Source: Effusibacillus lacus (lineage in GTDB: Bacteria > Bacillota > Bacilli > Tumebacillales > Effusibacillaceae). Taken from it: 55,522 bases of DNA. Below, one piece after another: positions 1-9,229 of the stretch. Both the position numbers and the translations under genes were made by a program. The stretch is from assembly GCF_002335525.1 (NCBI RefSeq), contig NZ_BDUF01000019.1, positions 1-55,522 on the forward strand. Direction: 5' to 3'. The notes under the pieces are model-generated. The model did not search any database, had not been told where the DNA came from, and saw only the letters and a program-made list of their open reading frames with translations. How positions within the stretch are numbered: the first letter of the stretch is position 1; each line of letters opens with the position of its first letter.

Positions 1-99
1 GCGGTGGACACCCTTGTCGTAAGCTAATGGCTACTGTTGCCTTCACCACTCGGGACTTGCACCCTATAGACAACGCCCATGCCGGGCGCACATAGAGCG
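1..99 (+). other. Left-edge stretch, possibly the tail of a mobile element
   Basis: Frame 1 is open from base 1 to a TAA at 25-27 and reads AVDTLVVS, so it may be the last codons of a gene cut by the window edge. It is followed by non-coding DNA with a small hairpin (CGCCC 74-78, GGGCG 84-88). The layout, a short gene tail, a compact hairpin and then a terminator next to conserved housekeeping genes, resembles the end of an insertion sequence. That reading is inference: I cannot identify a family and it could be any plus-strand gene end. Confidence 0.25.
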
Positions 100-127
100 C
101 AAACCCCCTCAACAATGAGGGGGTTTG
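100..127. terminator. Bidirectional intrinsic terminator
   Basis: A perfect 12-bp inverted repeat (CAAACCCCCTCA 100-111, its complement 116-127) closes a 4-base loop. A T-rich tract follows on the plus strand (131-138), so it best ends transcription entering from the left. It also lies just downstream of the mrp stop on the minus strand, where the U-tract is weak. It separates the two convergent units. Confidence 0.7.
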
Positions 128-142
128 TCCTTAGTTTTTTCT

Positions 143-1240
143 TTAGTGACCGGCTGCAGCAGGAGCTGGTAGACCGGCTTTCTTGGCCACGTTTTTGGCA
201 ATCGATTCAAAGATTTGTGCTTGTTCGGATCCATTTGGGAAGATGCCGCTGCCGGATGCGGTCGCAACCCCAAGCGGGATCTGCCCCAGCAAATCGGTAT
301 TGAGCTCGCGGGCAAGTCTTTCGCCGCCGCCTTTGCCGAAAATATAGTGCCTCTCGCCGTTTGCTTCAAAATAGGACATGTTCTCGATAACGCCAAGGAT
401 TTCGTGATTTGTCCGGATCGCCATGGTACCTGCCCGGGCCGCCACTTCCGTCGCGTTCGATTGCGGTGTTGTTACGATTACCTCTTTACTTTTTGGCAGC
501 AGGGTGTGAACGTCCAGTGCCACATCTCCTGTTCCTGGCGGCAGATCAAGCAGCATCACATCCAGGTCGCCCCAATAGACTTCCGAGAAGAAGTTTCGAA
601 GCATCTTGCCAAGCATCGGACCGCGCCATACGACAGGCGTGTTGTCATGAACAAAGAAGCCCATGGATATAATTTTGACACCGTCCTGTTGGACTGGCAT
701 CAGCATATTTTCCACCAATGCGGGTCTGCGATCTCCCAGTTGGAAGATGTTTGGCAAGCTGAATCCATAAATGTCCGCATCGATAACGCCTACTTTGTAC
801 CCCAATCGGGAAAAAGCCACAGCCAGGTTGGCTGTTGCGGTTGATTTTCCCACACCGCCCTTGCCCGATGCTACAGCAATAAAAACTGTTTTGGCATCAT
901 CCCTTAGCAGGGGCGGTACCTCCGGTTGCCCTGCAATCTGCAGGGGGTCCGCTTGACCCGCCCGTACTTTGGCGGCAAACTGCTTGCGTTCTTCATCCGA
1001 CATTGTGCCCAGGAACACATCGTAGGAACGGACTCCAGGCACAGATGCCAGAGCAGCCCTCACATCCTGATCGATTTTATTTCGAAGCGGGCATCCGGCC
1101 ACGGTCAGCAGGACTTCAACTGCCACATGGTCACCCTGGATTTCTACCCGCTTGACCATTCCCAATTCGACAATGCTTCGATGAACCTCTGGGTCTTCCA
1201 CTTTCCGCAATGCATCCATAATCGCTTGTTCCGTAATCAT
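143..1240 (-). CDS. mrp: Mrp/NBP35-family P-loop ATPase (SalA-like)
   Basis: 365 aa. The N-terminus (about 1-85) is a MIP18/DUF59 domain containing AGCPLRN. The rest is a deviant-Walker P-loop ATPase with GKGGVGKST at 126-134 and LLDLPPGTGDV further on. Family members act as iron-sulfur carriers; the Bacillus orthologue SalA (YbaL), in the same place after cwlD, is a regulator of scoC expression. The C-terminal CxxC that holds the cluster in many Mrp proteins is not visible: the region reads ENMSYFEANGERHYIFGKGG. An Fe-S carrier role is therefore less certain than an ATPase or regulatory role. It is the last minus-strand gene before the 100-127 terminator. Confidence 0.9.
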   Translation of the reverse strand: MITEQAIMDALRKVEDPEVHRSIVELGMVKRVEIQGDHVAVEVLLTVAGCPLRNKIDQDVRAALASVPGVRSYDVFLGTMSDEERKQFAAKVRAGQADPLQIAGQPEVPPLLRDDAKTVFIAVASGKGGVGKSTATANLAVAFSRLGYKVGVIDADIYGFSLPNIFQLGDRRPALVENMLMPVQQDGVKIISMGFFVHDNTPVVWRGPMLGKMLRNFFSEVYWGDLDVMLLDLPPGTGDVALDVHTLLPKSKEVIVTTPQSNATEVAARAGTMAIRTNHEILGVIENMSYFEANGERHYIFGKGGGERLARELNTDLLGQIPLGVATASGSGIFPNGSEQAQIFESIAKNVAKKAGLPAPAAAGH

Positions 1241-1303
1241 CAGATCACCTCCACTATCTCGTAATTCTCATTTTACCCCTTTGTGACTGACGGCACAAAC
1301 GGT

Positions 1304-2026
1304 TTATTTTCCTGTTTGCGAACTCGTTACATATTCCAGTATCCCCTGATACATGGAATAAGCGATTTTCTTTTGATACGATTTTTGTTTCAACAAAGCG
1401 AGTTCCGCCGTATTTGACAAAAACCCGACTTCGGCAAGAACAGCCGGCACATGTGAATTGCGCAACAAATACAGATCTTCCTGCGGCTCAATCGCCCGTT
1501 TGCTGTTCAATTGCTTTTGGAATTGGGACTGGATCGCTTGAGCCAACAATTTGCTGGCTTCCAGTTCCGTGTCGTAAAATACCTGTGCTCCTTTACCACC
1601 GCCGGGATTGGAATTCAGATGAATGGAACAGAACATGCTTGCGTTATTTTCACGAATGATGCTCAAGCGTTCTTTCAGGTCCTCCCATTTCCGTTTGCTG
1701 TAGCCTTTTGTCTCCGGACTGGCAAGATCCCTGTCGTCGTCTCGCGTCATGATCACGTAAGCGCCCGCTTGTTGGAGGTAATCCCGCAGGTACTGAGACA
1801 CCGTTAAAGTTATCGTTTTTTCAATCGTCCCGTCTGCGGCAACCGCCCCCCCGTCCGGACCGCCATGACCGGGATCAATCACGATGGTGTAACCTGAAAG
1901 GGGTGCGCTCCAGGGCCATAACTTGGTGATGGGAATGTCAGCCGTAACCACATTCACAATGAACATAATGATGGCCAACGTTCCGGCGACTATGGATATG
2001 GTACGCCATTCGTTTTTGAGAATCAT
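1304..2026 (-). CDS. cwlD: N-acetylmuramoyl-L-alanine amidase CwlD (spore cortex)
   Basis: 240 aa, with an N-terminal hydrophobic segment (about 11-30) acting as signal or anchor, then an Amidase_3 zinc hydrolase domain. The zinc and catalytic motifs are visible: VIDPGHGGPDGG, SIHLNSN and VLAEVGFLSN. In Bacillus, CwlD removes the peptide side chain from muramic acid so that PdaA can form muramic-delta-lactam in the spore cortex, which germination enzymes later recognise. The place after rpsI matches Bacillus. The ATG has a G-rich SD (AAGGGGGG). This is one of the clearest signs of an endospore former. Confidence 0.92.
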   Translation of the reverse strand: MILKNEWRTISIVAGTLAIIMFIVNVVTADIPITKLWPWSAPLSGYTIVIDPGHGGPDGGAVAADGTIEKTITLTVSQYLRDYLQQAGAYVIMTRDDDRDLASPETKGYSKRKWEDLKERLSIIRENNASMFCSIHLNSNPGGGKGAQVFYDTELEASKLLAQAIQSQFQKQLNSKRAIEPQEDLYLLRNSHVPAVLAEVGFLSNTAELALLKQKSYQKKIAYSMYQGILEYVTSSQTGK

Positions 2027-2061
2027 ACAGGCCCCCCTTGTCTGCCTCTATCCTCTCACAT

Positions 2062-2090
2062 ATATATGACAGATTTGGGGCAAACCATTC
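2062..2090 (-). promoter_or_regulatory. Possible sporulation-type promoter for cwlD
   Basis: On the minus strand GAATG (2090-2086) stands 17 bases before CATATAT (2068-2062). The first element fits the sigma-G -35 pattern GHATR; the second only partly fits CATNNTA and also resembles a sigma-E -10. It sits between the rpsI terminator and cwlD. The promoter class is inferred from known forespore expression of cwlD, and the sequence match is weak. Confidence 0.25.
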
Positions 2091-2134
2091 CCGTCCATTC
2101 CTTAAATCCAAGATGACGCAGATCACAGAAATGC

Positions 2135-2157
2135 AAAAAGGACACCCAAGGGTGTCC
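2135..2157 (-). terminator. Intrinsic terminator of the rplM-rpsI operon
   Basis: GGACACCC (2140-2147) pairs with GGGTGTCC (2150-2157); on the minus strand five U residues follow (2139-2135). It lies 22 bases after the rpsI stop and isolates cwlD from the ribosomal unit. Confidence 0.85.
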
Positions 2158-2178
2158 CAAATCATGCGCTCCGTAGAA

Positions 2179-2571
2179 TTAACGCTTGGAAAACTGCGGC
2201 GCCCGGCGTGCGGCTTTGAGTCCGTACTTTTTCCGTTCTTTCATCCGCGGATCGCGGGTCAGGAATCCAGCTTTCTTCAAAGCCGGACGCATCTCAGCGT
2301 CGACTTTCAGCAACGCGCGTGCAATTCCGTGACGGATTGCGCCTGCTTGGCCAGAAATGCCACCGCCATGCACGTTGCAAAGCACATCATATTTGCCAAC
2401 CATTTCAGTAAGAACCAACGGCTGCTTCACAATCATCTTCAAAGTTTCAAGACCAAAATAGTCATCCAGGTTGCGACGATTTACGAGAATTTTGCCATCA
2501 CCCGGCACGAGACGTACGCGAGCAACGGAGTGCTTGCGACGACCGGTACCCCAATATTGTACTTGAGCCAC
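2179..2571 (-). CDS. rpsI: 30S ribosomal protein S9
   Basis: 130 aa, the usual length. It begins [13 protein letters not shown] and ends in the basic tail RAPQFSKR that reaches the P-site tRNA in the 30S subunit. The start codon is GTG, 8 bases after AGAGGAGG. It follows rplM by 19 bases in the conserved L13-S9 pair, and the pair ends at the terminator at 2135-2157. Confidence 0.97.
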   Translation of the reverse strand: MAQVQYWGTGRRKHSVARVRLVPGDGKILVNRRNLDDYFGLETLKMIVKQPLVLTEMVGKYDVLCNVHGGGISGQAGAIRHGIARALLKVDAEMRPALKKAGFLTRDPRMKERKKYGLKAARRAPQFSKR

Positions 2572-2590
2572 AGGGCCAACCTCCTCTTAA

Positions 2591-3028
2591 TTAGTTCGCT
2601 GATTCCCAGGGAATCGGTTGTTGTGCGCTGTGCGGATGCTCAGTCCCTGCATATACGCGGAGTTTTGTGAGCATCTTGGCACCCAGACTGTTCTTCGGAA
2701 GCATGCCTTTTACAGCCGAGAACAGAACTCGCTCAGGCTTGTTCTTCAGCATGTCAGCAGCAGATATTTCCTTCAAACCGCCCGGATACAAGGAGTGACG
2801 GCGGTAAATCTTCGAATGCAGCTTCTTGCCGGTGAATACTACTTTCTCAGCATTGATTACGATTACGAAATCGCCGGTGTCCACATGTGGAGTGAACTCA
2901 GGCTTATGTTTACCGCGCAGAATGGAGGCAATTTCAGTTGCCAGACGACCAACCGTTTTGCCTTCTGCATCGATGATGTACCATTTACGTTCCACAGCGT
3001 TAGGTTTCGCCATGTAAGTAGTACGCAT
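2591..3028 (-). CDS. rplM: 50S ribosomal protein L13
   Basis: 145 aa starting MRTTYMAKP, the canonical L13 N-terminus. The ATG at 3028 follows GGAGGAAATATC; a longer in-frame reading from 3052 has no support. L13 is an early-assembling 23S-binding protein; the motif VGRLAT and the stretch [11 protein letters not shown] are visible. It has its own promoter and a leader hairpin (entries at 3100 and 3054). Confidence 0.97.
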   Translation of the reverse strand: MRTTYMAKPNAVERKWYIIDAEGKTVGRLATEIASILRGKHKPEFTPHVDTGDFVIVINAEKVVFTGKKLHSKIYRRHSLYPGGLKEISAADMLKNKPERVLFSAVKGMLPKNSLGAKMLTKLRVYAGTEHPHSAQQPIPWESAN

Positions 3029-3053
3029 GATATTTCCTCCTAACTCAATCACA

Positions 3054-3090
3054 GTTTAAACCGGGGCTAGTGGGAATAGCGGGTTTAAAC
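3054..3090 (-). promoter_or_regulatory. Leader hairpin before rplM (L13 leader candidate)
   Basis: GTTTAAACC (3054-3062) and GGTTTAAAC (3082-3090) form a perfect 9-bp stem around a 19-base loop in the 5' UTR of rplM. Bacilli carry a known autoregulatory L13 leader here (Rfam L13_leader family). I assign it from position and structure only, without a covariance match. Confidence 0.55.
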
Positions 3091-3099
3091 AACACTACT

Positions 3100-3128
3100 A
3101 TTTTATCGGTTCAAAAGGGCCGAGTCAA
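3100..3128 (-). promoter_or_regulatory. Sigma-A promoter of rplM-rpsI
   Basis: On the minus strand TTGACT (3128-3123), a 17-base spacer and TAAAAT (3105-3100). It lies downstream of truA, and the predicted start falls just ahead of the L13 leader hairpin. Confidence 0.8.
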
Positions 3129-3147
3129 GCTGCGATTCATTTATTTT

Positions 3148-3891
3148 TTAAACTTTTGGATAGATGACTTCGAACAAAGTGAGCCCATGTGCAGGAGCAG
3201 TAACCCCCGCTTTCGTACGATCCTTTGCTGCCAGTATCTCAGGTATTTCCTCCGGTTCAATCCGACCTCTCCCGACGTCTGCCAGAGTGCCTGCCATAAT
3301 CCGGACCATATTCCACAAAAAGCCGGATCCGGTTACTGTGATTTGCAGAAGATGAGCTCTTGTTTCAAAGGAAATCCCATGAATCTCTCTGACTTTGTCA
3401 TCCACCGGTGTGGCTGCATTGCAGAAACTGGTGAAATCATGGGACCCTACCAAATGCTCTGCTGCTTTCTGCATTCTGCTCAGATTCAAACGATAGGGAA
3501 CATGCCATGCATATCGCCTGGCAAAAACGTCCGGATAGGTTCCAAGATCCATCTGATAGCGGTAGACTTTGCCGGTTGCGTCAAAACGGGCATGAAACGC
3601 AGGCGGGACTTCTTCCGCCTGGCGTACAATTACGTCATTCGGCAAATTGACATTCATCGCTATGGGCCATTTTTCAAGGGGAATTCGCGAGTCCGTATGA
3701 AAGTTCACAATTTGTCCCCAAGCATGGACACCGGCGTCAGTTCTTCCGGAGCCATTCACTTGAATCCTTGCCCCAGTAAGCCTTTCCAGAGCATCCTCCA
3801 GAGTCCCCTGGACCGTACGCAACTGCGGTTGCGCCTGGAACCCGTGAAAATCTGTCCCATCATATGCGATTGTCAACTTGATGTTCCGCAC
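3148..3891 (-). CDS. truA: tRNA pseudouridine(38-40) synthase TruA
   Basis: 248 aa from the GTG at 3891, which follows GGGCGGGAG with good spacing; a GTG at 3921 would add 10 residues but has no clear SD. The catalytic aspartate is in GSGRTDAGVHAWGQ, and IAYDGTDFHGFQ marks the N-terminus. It makes pseudouridine at positions 38-40 of the tRNA anticodon arm. In most Bacilli ecfA1-ecfA2-ecfT lie between rplQ and truA; here truA follows rplQ directly, beyond a terminator. Confidence 0.95.
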   Translation of the reverse strand: MRNIKLTIAYDGTDFHGFQAQPQLRTVQGTLEDALERLTGARIQVNGSGRTDAGVHAWGQIVNFHTDSRIPLEKWPIAMNVNLPNDVIVRQAEEVPPAFHARFDATGKVYRYQMDLGTYPDVFARRYAWHVPYRLNLSRMQKAAEHLVGSHDFTSFCNAATPVDDKVREIHGISFETRAHLLQITVTGSGFLWNMVRIMAGTLADVGRGRIEPEEIPEILAAKDRTKAGVTAPAHGLTLFEVIYPKV

Positions 3892-3938
3892 AGCCACTCC
3901 CGCCCTTATCAAATATCCCACTTCTCATAAAATTTCAT

Positions 3939-3970
3939 AAAAAAAGGGATGACACAGGTCATTCCCTTTT
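3939..3970 (-). terminator. Intrinsic terminator after rplQ
   Basis: AAAAGGGATGAC pairs with GTCATTCCCTTTT across a 4-base loop, with one bulged base. On the minus strand a run of seven U residues follows the stem. It marks the end of the S10-spc-alpha cluster. truA begins about 50 bases later, so truA depends on read-through or on a promoter I cannot see. Confidence 0.8.
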
Positions 3971-3975
3971 CAAAA

Positions 3976-4341
3976 TCACTTTACAAGTTCCAGGATTGCC
4001 ATCGGGGCACCGTCTCCACGACGGGGTCCCATTTTCAGAATGCGGGTATATCCACCCTGACGCTCCGCAAAACGGGGAGCAATGTCAGAGAACAGTTTTT
4101 GGACCGCATCCTGGCCTGTGGTTGCGTCAGCCGTTTCCGGACGAACAAACGATGCCACCTGACGGCGAGCATGCAGGTCGCCCCGCTTTGCAAGGGTGAT
4201 CATTTTTTCTGCAATCGAACGGATTTCTTTCGCTTTTGCTTCCGTAGTTTCAATGCGCTCATAGATAAAGAGATCGGTAACGAGGTCGCGGAAAAGGGCT
4301 TTCCGTGCTCCCGTACGCCGATTCAACTTGCGATACGCCAC
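3976..4341 (-). CDS. rplQ: 50S ribosomal protein L17
   Basis: 121 aa, typical bacterial length, starting [20 protein letters not shown]. The start is GTG, 7-8 bases after AAGGAGGG. L17 lies near the polypeptide exit tunnel of the 50S subunit. It is the last gene of the alpha operon, 80 bases after rpoA, and is followed at once by a strong terminator. Confidence 0.97.
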   Translation of the reverse strand: MAYRKLNRRTGARKALFRDLVTDLFIYERIETTEAKAKEIRSIAEKMITLAKRGDLHARRQVASFVRPETADATTGQDAVQKLFSDIAPRFAERQGGYTRILKMGPRRGDGAPMAILELVK

Positions 4342-4421
4342 TTCATTTCCCTCCTTTAAAACAGGATGTTTTATCCCGTGTTGGTCGCACGGACGCGACC
4401 GCTCTTAACGGGGCTTCCTCT

Positions 4422-5366
4422 TTAGTCTTCTTGCCGGAGAGACAGACCAAGTTCTGCAAGCTTTTCTTGCACTTCCTCAAGGGACTTGCGGCCGAGGTTC
4501 CGTACTTTCATCATTTCTTCCTCGGTCTTGTTGCACAACTCCTGAACGGTGTTAATACCCGCCCGCTTAAGGCAGTTGTAGGATCGGACGGAAAGATCCA
4601 ATTCTTCGATGGTCATCTCGAGAACTTTTTCTTTCTTGTCGTCTTCCTTCTCTACCATAATCTCCGTATCTTTTACTTTATCGGTCAAACCTACGAACAA
4701 CATCAGGTGTTCATTCAGAATTTTAGCGGCCAAGCTAACCGCTTCATCCGGACGAATACTCCCGTCGGTCCACAGCTCAAGGGTCAGTTTGTCGTAGTTG
4801 GTTACTTGTCCGACACGGGTATTTTCCACACTGTAGTTTACACGAGAGATCGGAGTGAAGATGGAATCGATGGGAATTACGCCAATTTCCATGTCCTCAC
4901 GCTTGTTGCGGTCGGCAGGAACATATCCGCGTCCCCGGCTTGCCTTGATCTCCATATAGAACTTCGCTCCGTCAGCCAACGTGGCAATATGCAGATCCTG
5001 GTTCAGAACTTCGACGTCCGAATCCGCCTGAATGTCGGCAGCGGTAATGGTTCCGGGCCCTTCTGCCTCGATTACCAACGTTTTATCCTCGTCGGAATGT
5101 ATTTTTAACGAAAGCCGCTTTAAATTGAGGATGATTTCGGTTGTATCTTCAACCACTCCCGGAACCGTCGAGAATTCATGGAGTACTCCCTCTATCTTGA
5201 CCGAAGTGGCCGCAGCACCAGGCAAAGAGGACAACAAAATTCGGCGCAAGGAGTTGCCCAAAGTTGTACCGTACCCGCGTTCTAACGGCTCTACCACAAA
5301 CTTCCCATATGTTCCGTCGGCGCTGATTTCAACCGCCTCAATTTTCGGCTTTTCAATCTCGATCAT
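4422..5366 (-). CDS. rpoA: RNA polymerase alpha subunit
   Basis: 314 aa. The N-terminal dimerisation domain (about 1-230) includes [19 protein letters not shown], and an acidic linker (EKEDDKKEK) leads to the C-terminal helix-hairpin-helix domain (about 245-314) with [15 protein letters not shown] and [12 protein letters not shown]. It nucleates polymerase assembly and touches UP elements and activators. ATG start after AGAAGGAGG. It lies between rpsD and rplQ, as in other alpha operons. Confidence 0.98.
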   Translation of the reverse strand: MIEIEKPKIEAVEISADGTYGKFVVEPLERGYGTTLGNSLRRILLSSLPGAAATSVKIEGVLHEFSTVPGVVEDTTEIILNLKRLSLKIHSDEDKTLVIEAEGPGTITAADIQADSDVEVLNQDLHIATLADGAKFYMEIKASRGRGYVPADRNKREDMEIGVIPIDSIFTPISRVNYSVENTRVGQVTNYDKLTLELWTDGSIRPDEAVSLAAKILNEHLMLFVGLTDKVKDTEIMVEKEDDKKEKVLEMTIEELDLSVRSYNCLKRAGINTVQELCNKTEEEMMKVRNLGRKSLEEVQEKLAELGLSLRQED

Positions 5367-5450
5367 GCAGTAACCTCCTTCTCGACAACTGATGCAAAGC
5401 TGGTACCACGAGCTCGGCCAATCAAAAATGGAAAATCAATGATGAACCCA

Positions 5451-6077
5451 TTAACGTGAATACAATTCGACAATCATCTGTTCCGTAACCGGAATGTCGA
5501 TTTCTTCACGAGCCGGAAAACGAACAACACGACCGGACTTTGCATTCAGATCGCGCTCGAGCCAGCCAAGAACAGTTTTGCCTTCAGCAGCTTCAAGGAG
5601 TTCTTTAACACGCGGAGACTCTTGGCTCTTCTCGCTAAAAGCAATAACGTCACCCGTTTTGGTCAGGTAGGACGGGATGTCCACACGCTTGCCGTTAACG
5701 GTAAAGTGGCCGTGACGAACCAGTTGGCGAGCTTCCGGACGGGAAGCGGCAAAGCCAAGACGGTACACCACGTTGTCCAGACGGCTTTCGAGAATCTGAA
5801 GCAATGTTTCGCCGGTAATGCCTTTCCGACGAGCAGCTTCCTCGTAGTAACTGCGGAATTGTTTTTCAAGGACACCGTAAACACGGCGTGCTTTTTGCTT
5901 CTCACGAAGCTGGAGTCCGTATTCGGATATTTTCTTGCGACCTTGTCCATGCTGGCCAGGAGCATATGGACGGCGGTCGATGGCACATTTATCGCTGTAG
6001 CAGCGCTCACCTTTGAGATACAGTTTTACTCCTTCACGTCGGCACAAACGGCAGACGGCTCCAGTGTATCTTGCCAT
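5451..6077 (-). CDS. rpsD: 30S ribosomal protein S4 (zinc-type, four cysteines)
   Basis: 208 aa from the ATG at 6077 ([16 protein letters not shown]). The N-terminus carries CRLC followed by CYSDKC, the zinc-binding (C+) form; an S4 RNA-binding domain with [14 protein letters not shown] follows. S4 starts 16S assembly and often represses its own mRNA. In B. subtilis rpsD is unlinked; here it lies between rpsK and rpoA, as in Clostridia and many other bacteria. The SD (AGGAGG) is about 14 bases from the ATG, which is long, but family alignment favours this start over the GTG at 6092 that abuts the SD. Confidence 0.95.
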   Translation of the reverse strand: MARYTGAVCRLCRREGVKLYLKGERCYSDKCAIDRRPYAPGQHGQGRKKISEYGLQLREKQKARRVYGVLEKQFRSYYEEAARRKGITGETLLQILESRLDNVVYRLGFAASRPEARQLVRHGHFTVNGKRVDIPSYLTKTGDVIAFSEKSQESPRVKELLEAAEGKTVLGWLERDLNAKSGRVVRFPAREEIDIPVTEQMIVELYSR

Positions 6078-6157
6078 GTCTAGTGTTGACACCTCCTGTT
6101 AAGATTATACAAAATCACGTATAGTATGACTGAATTGTCATATACTAAGAAGTTACG

Positions 6158-6571
6158 TTACACACGACGACGCTTCGGAGGACGGCATCCGTTGTGAGGA
6201 ATCGGAGTTACGTCGCGAATCATCGCCACTTCCAGACCAGCGGCCTGCAGGGAACGAATTGCCGCTTCACGGCCAGCGCCAGGTCCTTTTACGTAAACTT
6301 CAACCGATTTCATTCCATGTTCCATTGCAGCTTGTGCCGCAGATTCAGCTGCCATTTGAGCTGCGAACGGAGTGGATTTACGAGACCCTTTAAAGCCGAG
6401 TCCGCCTGCACTTGCCCATGAAATTGCATTGCCGGCGGGGTCGGTAATGGTCACGATGGTATTGTTAAACGTGGAACGAATGTGTGCAATGCCGGATTCA
6501 ACATTCTTGCGATCGCGGCGCTTGGTGCGGGTCGCAGCTTTACCGCGGCCTTTTGCAGCAGCTTTTGCCAT
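6158..6571 (-). CDS. rpsK: 30S ribosomal protein S11
   Basis: 137 aa, slightly long for S11, with a lysine/arginine-rich N-terminus. Core motifs are [34 protein letters not shown] and the C-terminal [19 protein letters not shown]11 forms part of the 30S platform by the mRNA exit. ATG after AGGGGGG. It follows rpsM by 18 bases. Confidence 0.97.
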   Translation of the reverse strand: MAKAAAKGRGKAATRTKRRDRKNVESGIAHIRSTFNNTIVTITDPAGNAISWASAGGLGFKGSRKSTPFAAQMAAESAAQAAMEHGMKSVEVYVKGPGAGREAAIRSLQAAGLEVAMIRDVTPIPHNGCRPPKRRRV

Positions 6572-6589
6572 GCTCGAATTACCCCCCTT

Positions 6590-6958
6590 TTACTTTTTCT
6601 TGCCGGCAACAGTCCGGCGCGGACCCTTACGGGTACGGGCGTTAGTTTTGGTACGCTGACCGCGAACCGGAAGACCTTTCCGGTGGCGAACGCCACGATA
6701 GGAGCCGATTTCGATCAAACGCTTGATATTCAATGCAATTTCACGACGGAGATCCCCTTCTACCTTGAGGGTCTTATCGATCACTTCACGCAGTTTGCTT
6801 ACTTCCTCTTCCGTGAGGTCCCGGACGCGAGTATCCGGATTGATGCCGGTCTCAGCCAGAACTTGATTGGACGTTGCACGACCAATACCGAAAATATAGG
6901 TTAAAGCGATTTCCACTCGCTTATCACGCGGCAAGTCAACACCTGCAATACGTGCCAT
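6590..6958 (-). CDS. rpsM: 30S ribosomal protein S13
   Basis: 122 aa starting [21 protein letters not shown]. It has the S13 helix-two-turn-helix ([10 protein letters not shown]) and the basic C-terminus [19 protein letters not shown] that contacts P-site tRNA. It sits in the 30S head and bridges to the 50S. It is the first gene after a 150-base gap from rpmJ that holds its own promoter. Confidence 0.97.
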   Translation of the reverse strand: MARIAGVDLPRDKRVEIALTYIFGIGRATSNQVLAETGINPDTRVRDLTEEEVSKLREVIDKTLKVEGDLRREIALNIKRLIEIGSYRGVRHRKGLPVRGQRTKTNARTRKGPRRTVAGKKK

Positions 6959-6995
6959 GTAGCTGTTACACCTCCCAAAGCAATCTCAAAGTTAA

Positions 6996-7025
6996 ATTAT
7001 ATACCAAGTGATACATGTATTTCAA
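6996..7025 (-). promoter_or_regulatory. Internal sigma-A promoter before rpsM
   Basis: On the minus strand TTGAAA (7025-7020), an 18-base spacer and a perfect TATAAT (7001-6996). It would start a transcript about 30 bases ahead of rpsM and give the rpsM-rpsK-rpsD-rpoA-rplQ unit independent expression. Confidence 0.65.
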
Positions 7026-7038
7026 ACAGCATGGAGAT

Positions 7039-7081
7039 GAATAGAATCCCCCACACCGATCAGGGGACAGCCGCTCTATTC
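7039..7081 (-). promoter_or_regulatory. Stem-loop in the rpmJ-rpsM gap
   Basis: GAATAGA (7039-7045) pairs with TCTATTC (7075-7081), and inner C/G runs (7048-7052, 7063-7066) can pair within it. No U-tract follows on either strand, so it is not a typical terminator. It lies upstream of the internal rpsM promoter and would exist only in read-through RNA from rpmJ. Function unknown. Confidence 0.45.
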
Positions 7082-7110
7082 CGCTCCCGGCTGGCTTTCA
7101 ACGAATTGTC

Positions 7111-7457
<347 letters not shown>

Positions 7458-7471
<14 letters not shown>

Positions 7472-7790
7472 TTGTGCACTCCCCCTTAACCGAGGCATGA
7501 TCCGGATTCTGCTGGCTTTCAAAGCGATTGAGGCAGAATCGCAATTTGGAATTGGTTACACGACCTGTCTCCTGAATACTCTCAAAAACTTCCATTGCCA
7601 TCTCGCCTGTAAATCGGATATGCTGCAAATTCTTTCTTTTGGGCTGATCAAATTTGCGCTTGTCGCCGTCAGCCAGCAGAACGAACCTTTCGTTCAGCAG
7701 ACCGACGATGATGGCATATTGACCGGTTTCTCTCCCTTTGATCACTTCCACGATTTGACCGAGGATCGGTTCAGGCACTTGAACAGTCAT
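7458..7790 (-). CDS. KOW-domain RNA-binding protein
   Basis: 110 aa. The N-terminal half is a KOW/SH3-like fold ([20 protein letters not shown], then [14 protein letters not shown]), related to the ribosomal L14e-like proteins found at this place in Firmicutes (YbzG in B. subtilis). It probably binds ribosomal RNA or ribosomes, but its role is unknown. The C-terminal third lacks a recognisable fold and overlaps the start of infA. ATG after AAGGTGG. Confidence 0.85.
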
Positions 7791-7801
7791 CCGTATCCAC
7801 C

Positions 7802-9210
<1,409 letters not shown>

Positions 9211-9229
9211 TTATTCAACCTTGGTCTTT

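Noticed and set aside
1511-1807. Plus-strand open frames within cwlD, rpl/rps genes, fusA, rpoB and rpoC, some over 300 codons
   Set aside because: They lie antisense to well-supported genes, have no family resemblance or consistent SD, and arise from the codon bias of the minus-strand genes.
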